Below the pieces are notes generated by a model. It did not search any database and was not told the DNA's origin. It saw only the letters and a program-made list of their open reading frames with translations. 64,000 bases of DNA, taken from Bisporella sp. PMI_857 (lineage: Eukaryota > Ascomycota > Leotiomycetes > Helotiales > Helotiaceae). A program made the position numbers and the translations under genes. The stretch is from contig JAJSPD010000038.1 in the NCBI GenBank assembly GCA_021307315.1, forward strand, positions 390,441 to 454,440, read 5' to 3'. Shown here piece after piece: positions 58,610-64,000 of this stretch (within the stretch, counting starts at the first letter, position 1; the number at the start of each line of letters is the position of its first letter).

Positions 58610-60359
58610 TTAAAGCATGACAAGACCAAGTCCGCCTAACCCATCTTTGTCTAAGTTATTATCTTGGTCAACGCCCCCAGCGATAGGATGGACACGATAG
58701 TTGAAGAGATAATAGTGGAGCTGCCCGGTTCCAGGGCCAAATTTTTGCTGTTCGAGAAACAAGCCATTGTCCATTATGGACGGCGCGTTGAACACATCGA
58801 AACCATGCTTCTTCGCCAGGATCAGCGCATTGTTCATGAGAGAATTGAGCCGCGTCTCGAGCGCGCCCTTGTCTAAAGGGGTTGTCAGGCCAGCCTCGGA
58901 AGCATAGTAGAATGTGTATGCAGTGCGGACGACCGAGTGTTTGGGATGCCCGATAACAGAGGATTCGAGGCCGTAGAAAGAGAAAAAGTCGGTGATATTC
59001 TTTGAATCATCCTTTTTTGATTATGAGAAAGCGAGAACTTTTTAAGCAAAAGGAGGGAAGAAGTCACCTCAACGACGTATGTCCAAACCACTCGTTCCTC
59101 GGTTGAGTCCTTTTTATATAGTAACCAATGCTCGCACTCATCTTGAGTAAACTTTGGTGCGATATCGAATCGATTTAGGTATCGTTCAAGTAGAGAGTGA
59201 ACAGAACCTAGATCCCTTTCTTGCATTTCTCGAAGTCCTCGAGTTGAGGCTCGACTCGGCAAAGCATACTTACCGATCTGATATGATGGTCTACTATTAG
59301 ATGGCACATGGCTGAAGCCAACCTCATAGAGCTTTTCCCAATTTAGGGGACGGTGGAAATAGCGACAAGTGATGATGGGAGTTGGCAAAATTATACCAGC
59401 CGTATATATCGCTTGCCAGATTCCCTCAAGGTTGCACAACCTGGTTATCTCTTTGATCAAAATAGGAGTAAGTCGCTTGGATCTTAGTTTTTTATGAACG
59501 CAGAGAAAGTTGACCTCGGATGCATGCATAGTCGTCGCCTTAACTCGAAGTACGATGGGAATGGCACTGATGAATGCGCAAAGGGTTCGCCCAATCCGAA
59601 TACCAATGTGCCACTGCTTCTTCCAGCCAGGAGACATCATTGCCCTATTAATCATGATTATCGCGAGATTTTCTGATACTGATAGACTTACCACTTCAGC
59701 ATGGCTTTGGGATATCTGAAGCGTAATGTGCCTTCATCGTCTTCAACATAGTGATATTTCAGTAAATCATAGACCTCATTCATTTCGGTATCGTTCGTTA
59801 AGTCCACTGTTACCCACTCGAACCCCTCAATGGCTAGTGCTGGAGGGCTAGCTGAGATACTATCAATGTCTGGAACCTGAATAGGCCCCTCCTCATTATG
59901 TTGAAAGGTCTCATTAAAGCGGGCAACGGGCTGTGTTTTCCAGAATTTATGAGACTCTAGGTCTTTGACAATCTTCCCGCCTGGAACTTGGCCGGCCTTA
60001 AGGTACAAGTCCTTGGCAGCATCGATAGCCTGGGATGACTCATTGCTGGACAAATTGCTCGTCCTTTTAGGGTCGGTATTATCTATAATAACTTCCGTTA
60101 AAGCTTTGACTCAAGTCAAGAGACCGTTTCTTCTGCACTGGCAGAACTCACCGATGAGCTTCCTAGCTCTAGCTTGTGATACTGTGGAAAAATTAACGTT
60201 ACCATCATCTATAACCTCTCCTACGAAACCATTTCCCTTATTTTGACCTTCTGCGCCGGTGGTGACTCTTCCCGAATCAGTGTCTTCCGCGGCCATTTCG
60301 GCTCCGCGAGATTCATCGTCAGCATGGCTTTCTCGGACTGATGTTGTGCTGTCAACCAT
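58610..60359 (-). CDS. NMT1: Glycylpeptide N-tetradecanoyltransferase (N-myristoyltransferase)
   Basis: Four exons, 60359-60152, 60082-59692, 59644-59068 and 58999-58610, encode 521 residues. After a variable acidic N-terminus, the family segments are [72 protein letters not shown] and [17 protein letters not shown]. The last exon has [18 protein letters not shown] and the strictly placed C-terminus GGLGLVML, whose terminal carboxylate is the catalytic base in this family. The enzyme transfers myristate to N-terminal glycine of proteins such as ARF GTPases. In most fungi it is essential. Confidence 0.95.
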
Positions 60360-61341
60360 GACTTTTAAAGTGTTAATGTTAGTACCCTTTGCCGGCTTCC
60401 GATGGTTTTGGTCGTACGTTCAGCCTTGATCTTGATGCAATATAATCAGTAATGGAATTTGGGTGTAAGCACGAAAGTACAGAAGCACGTGATATTGGCA
60501 TCTATCCAACAAGTTTCCCCATGGCCTGCAGCGGCTAACCACTCAGCACCTTCCCTACTCAAATGCGAGCTTCCTTGTCCTGCATACAGCGGCAGAGTTT
60601 AAGCTGCAAGCAGTGTATAAATATATATAAAAGTTATTACGTTTTATATAATCAATAATTAGTGTTGAAAAAATTTATCGTTTTGGGCTTGACATACTTG
60701 AGGGGACCTTGGACACTTGGTGCTTTGCTATTCAACAAACGCACAACAAATTAGCTGTTGTTTTCAGGTTGTTAACATCTCGCGCTGCTTTAAGGCTTGT
60801 GTACAGAATACCCATGGCGGCATAACCATAGGAATAAAATAAGAGCAAGGGGGTTAAGTTATCAATCATTTATTCGGAAAACTGTTTTCTCTGACATTTG
60901 TTCTCATAGTTCTAGGACTGTCACAAATGTGGCTAGCTACAGGTTCTTGGACCAAGTAATGCGATACCAAAACGTAGGTCTTCAGGTAGAAAGAGGGAGC
61001 GTCGTGAAACAAGTTGGTGTTTTATATCAAATGTGGGTACTTAACCTCCAAAAAGTCGGGTTCTTAGCTTTTTCGCCACAATAACCTCATTTAATCAACA
61101 TTTGAGGACTGCCACGGTGATTTTTAAGTCAATTTGATTGGACTCTTGATTTTAAGGTTAATCTGTTATTTGGGGGGGGAGGGGGAAGAGGGGTTATTTT
61201 TAGGCGGTTAACTAGGCTTCCTTTCTATGTTCGATTAATGACGAGGCACGAGATTCAATTCTGCTTTCAGTTACCTCCAGAGATTCAACGTTAAACAAAT
61301 AATACTAGTTCACAATACCGTTGATATTTATTAAGACAACA
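60360..61341. other. Intergenic, AT-rich
   Basis: The NMT1 promoter on the left and the HET gene promoter on the right. A stretch near 60617-60645 (AAATATATATAAAAGTTATT) resembles one near 10565-10585, and a G-rich tract lies at about 61171-61186. No gene was recognised. Confidence 0.4.
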
Positions 61342-63555
61342 ATGGCAGATCTTTGTGATGCATGTCGACAGATATTTATCCAGAAAAAGGCCTCTAGTAG
61401 TCCATTCGCCCACTATGGGAACGTTCATGATCTGGTTAAAGCCTCGGAGCATGGGTGCAGTTTATGCAGCCTTGTATGGAGCAGATTAGAACCACATGAG
61501 CAGGACTTACTCACCGTTGCTCAGGCAAACTCATCAGTTTTGGAGCCGCCTCGTATTACCTACCACTTGTCTAGTAGTCATAGAGAATCAGGGTGGGACT
61601 TTGATGAGCACAATGGAGTGAAGTGTACTTTTGATTTTGGTATGCCAGAAACAGGGCCCATCCGAAAGGAGATACTGTTTCTGTGCCTACAAGGTAACGG
61701 GCATTTCCCATGCGGAGTTGTCGCTGCTTACATACTAGTAGGAGATATAGAACAAACCACCTACCACTTTAACTCACTTTCCAAGTACTCAAAGCAACAA
61801 GATACTTGCGATTCGAATTCTATCTCTATAGTTGATGTAATCTCCGCTGCTATAAGCCGAAACCCCCACTCCACAGTCATTGACCCAAAAGCCTTTAGGC
61901 AAAATACTAACACGGGTTCGAAGGAGAGTCTTGAACGGGCTGCACGGTGGGTTAATAGATGCATCGAAGCACATTCAGGCTGCAAGCATCAATCGATCTT
62001 AACAGAAAGAAGGCTTCCCACTCGTCTCGTGTGGGTGAGCCCTTCCGAAAATGGGCCTCTACGGTTATGCGAAACTAGCCAATTACCTCCAGATACGAAT
62101 TATATGACGTTGAGCCATTGTTGGGGAAAGAAAGAATTCCTTACGCTTACGAGCGAGAATATCGACAAATTTCGAGCAGGCATACAGTTCACGGACTTAG
62201 CAAAAACATTCCAAGATGCTGTTACGATCACGCGTTTTATGCGAATTGAATATATATGGATCGACTCCCTCTGTATCATCCAGGACTCACTAAAAGACTG
62301 GGAGAAGGAATCATTGCTCATGCGAGACGTCTACTCCAACAGCTTTTGTAATATAGCTGCCGCTCACGCTCGCAACGGTGACGGGGGTTGTTTTGTCGAC
62401 CGCACTCTACCAGCTCCTCCGATTAGGGTTACGATCCCGCTGTCATTTGGCTGGGATAACCACTTTAATCCAGGCATATACGAGAGCCGCGATTCTAACC
62501 TGTGGGCGGATGAAATCAAGCAATCGGTCCTCCAGAAACGGGGCTGGGTCTTCCAGGAGTGTATCCTTGCGCCAAGAATTCTGTATTTCGCCTCGACCCA
62601 GATATTTTTCTCGTGCAAAATACGCTTGTGCGAGCTTTATCCGGAAACACTGGGGTTCTTCCAACAGCCCAATAAAAGGGAAACAGCGGAGGACATATCC
62701 CAGATCGGGTTTTGGGCCCAGATCAGGAGCGCCTTCGCGGATCAGTTGCTATCTAGACGACAGTTGCGTGCAATGTTGTTGTGGAGTTCCATGGTCCAAA
62801 TATATACAAAACGTGACCTTACCCGCGAGAGCGACCGACTGGTTGCCATCTCTGGCCTGGCACACTCTTTTCAGCCCGTATTTGGTTGCAGATATCTCGC
62901 GGGCCTTTGGGAGGACCATTTGATACTGCAACTTCTATGGATGAGCCGTGGCGAGAGCACCCGCACGGAGTCATATCAGGCGCCGTCTTGGTCGTGGGCG
63001 TCGAGGACAGGCCAAGTAACCATGTATACGAACATGGCTATGGAAATAGCCATTGGCATGCAACTACCGTCCAATCACCATACTGAGTTTGACGAGGAGC
63101 TTGCATTTGTCGTCGACGTAGAAACGGCAACGGCAAACAACGATCCGATGAGTCCAGTGACGTCTGGCTATCTCCGGATGAAAGGCATTTTGATCCCCGT
63201 GGTGCTAGAAGACGGGGAGAAAGAATTCAAAATACGAGACCACACATGCAGTGTTAGCGCGGATATCTCAGGCGAGAAACTTGTCGGTCGGTTTTGCTTT
63301 GTGGTTTGTGTATACAGCGACTTGTGGTTCGATTATCAACTGTACGCTGCTAGAGGTTTGCTTCTAAGGCCGACGGGGAAGATGAGAGGCCAATATCAGC
63401 GGGTAGGACAGGTTAACGTCTCTGTATCAGACCGCTACTTCCGAGATGAGTTTCATGATGAGGCTATAAGTCTGGATAAAAAGGAGGTTATGACTGAGGA
63501 TTTATACGAGCATTATGATGACGAACTTGGGCTTTATACTTTCACTATAGTATGA
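61342..63555 (+). CDS. HET-domain protein with N-terminal Cys-rich motif
   Basis: This single-exon gene encodes 737 residues, starting at ATG 61342 (context CAACAATGG). The open frame upstream lacks an ATG. The N-terminus has LCDACRQIF and then EHGCSLCSLVW, a CxxC...GCxLC pattern frequent ahead of HET domains. The HET domain begins at MTLSHCWG (about 255-262), continues TFQDAVTITRFMRIEYIWID (about 289-308) with SLCIIQDSLKDWEKE, and includes IAAAHARNGDGGCF. RGWVFQECILAPRILYF lies further on, as in large HET proteins. The C-terminal part has no identified domain. Role by family: non-self recognition and cell death. It and the HET gene at 11.8 kb belong to different subtypes. Confidence 0.9.
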   Translation: MADLCDACRQIFIQKKASSSPFAHYGNVHDLVKASEHGCSLCSLVWSRLEPHEQDLLTVAQANSSVLEPPRITYHLSSSHRESGWDFDEHNGVKCTFDFGMPETGPIRKEILFLCLQGNGHFPCGVVAAYILVGDIEQTTYHFNSLSKYSKQQDTCDSNSISIVDVISAAISRNPHSTVIDPKAFRQNTNTGSKESLERAARWVNRCIEAHSGCKHQSILTERRLPTRLVWVSPSENGPLRLCETSQLPPDTNYMTLSHCWGKKEFLTLTSENIDKFRAGIQFTDLAKTFQDAVTITRFMRIEYIWIDSLCIIQDSLKDWEKESLLMRDVYSNSFCNIAAAHARNGDGGCFVDRTLPAPPIRVTIPLSFGWDNHFNPGIYESRDSNLWADEIKQSVLQKRGWVFQECILAPRILYFASTQIFFSCKIRLCELYPETLGFFQQPNKRETAEDISQIGFWAQIRSAFADQLLSRRQLRAMLLWSSMVQIYTKRDLTRESDRLVAISGLAHSFQPVFGCRYLAGLWEDHLILQLLWMSRGESTRTESYQAPSWSWASRTGQVTMYTNMAMEIAIGMQLPSNHHTEFDEELAFVVDVETATANNDPMSPVTSGYLRMKGILIPVVLEDGEKEFKIRDHTCSVSADISGEKLVGRFCFVVCVYSDLWFDYQLYAARGLLLRPTGKMRGQYQRVGQVNVSVSDRYFRDEFHDEAISLDKKEVMTEDLYEHYDDELGLYTFTIV

Positions 63556-64000
63556 AATTTTGTTCTAGTTAGTTTCTAATATGAAACAGACTTATTTATC
63601 AAGAGCCGCTAAATATGAATGATATTAAATCTTTTGATTCAACATCGTCTAGTATCTCACTTCTTATTTGCCTTTCCCCTCAAGTTGCGGCCGCTCAAGT
63701 CTGCGGATCGTCTGGAAGGGGATTGGCAGTGAGGACTTCTAGCGGTTAAACTTGTATAGGAGGAGGTGCTAGCGGTCGCTACAATCGCGAGATAGGGAAG
63801 ATCAGCTGATTCTAAACTCGAAATCTATTACTGTATTTTAAAATTGCATCTATAAGTTTTGGCCAGCCCTGGCCCAGATTAAACCTTGCGTATGTAATAA
63901 ACTAGCTTCTATAGTTAAATACCCTACTACAGGAGTTTGGAGCAATCAGATTAATCACCTCATAGTAGCTTCACTTTCCATTGGTGATACTTCAATTTGA
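63556..64000. other. Intergenic at the right edge
   Basis: AT-rich 3' flank of the HET gene. Nothing was recognised. Confidence 0.4.

Noticed and set aside
1..64000. tRNA and rRNA genes
   Set aside because: No T-arm GGTTCGAATCC-type box with a matching acceptor stem, and no rRNA sequence, was found by eye; a short tRNA with unusual arms could still be missed.

Overview
The window is nuclear DNA of a filamentous ascomycete. Short GT-AG introns of about 45-90 bases are found in most genes, coding density is moderate, and the set includes HET-domain and NACHT-ankyrin genes that are typical of Pezizomycotina. Several relics (a pogo-type transposase tail, C2H2-finger debris) resemble families common in Leotiomycetes. 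That class assignment is inference, because no rRNA or other marker gene is present. No tRNA, CRISPR, operon or bacterial feature was seen.

Layout. From 1 to 13.2 kb lies an accessory region: possible C2H2-finger debris, a three-exon F-box gene, a small glycine-zipper gene divergent from a gene resembling fungal NLR N-terminal domains, a pogo-type transposase relic split by an hAT-like MITE, a frameshifted F-box-like gene, and a HET-domain gene. From 13.8 to 47.9 kb lies a conserved housekeeping block: DPH7 (diphthamide), a Bles03/DUF1917 protein, the NatC catalytic subunit, PDAT (LRO1), proteasome RPN12, coatomer alpha, UDP-glucose:glycoprotein glucosyltransferase, a hypothetical nuclear-type protein, mitochondrial uS17, an MIT/AAA ATPase, mitoferrin, ATG9 and COG6. 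From 48.3 to 64 kb the sequence is mixed: a NACHT-ankyrin receptor, a 2.2-kb island of minisatellites and hairpin modules split by a solo LTR, a GMC oxidoreductase, N-myristoyltransferase, and a second HET-domain gene.

Most core genes were resolved to exon level by matching splice phase to family conservation, and all exon sums are multiples of three. Two divergent pairs are functionally suggestive. COP1 and the glucosyltransferase both serve the ER-Golgi pathway, and the glucosyltransferase ends in KDEL, a signal retrieved by COPI vesicles. ATG9 and COG6 both act in Golgi-linked vesicle traffic and autophagy.

The least ordinary stretch is 52.8-55.0 kb. It holds a perfect 23-bp array, a 19-bp array and a degenerate 15-bp array that share a TACAGGCTT-like core, with at least seven same-strand copies of a hairpin module. 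Differences between copies are mostly C-to-T and G-to-A, as expected from RIP. An LTR has cut one module in half.
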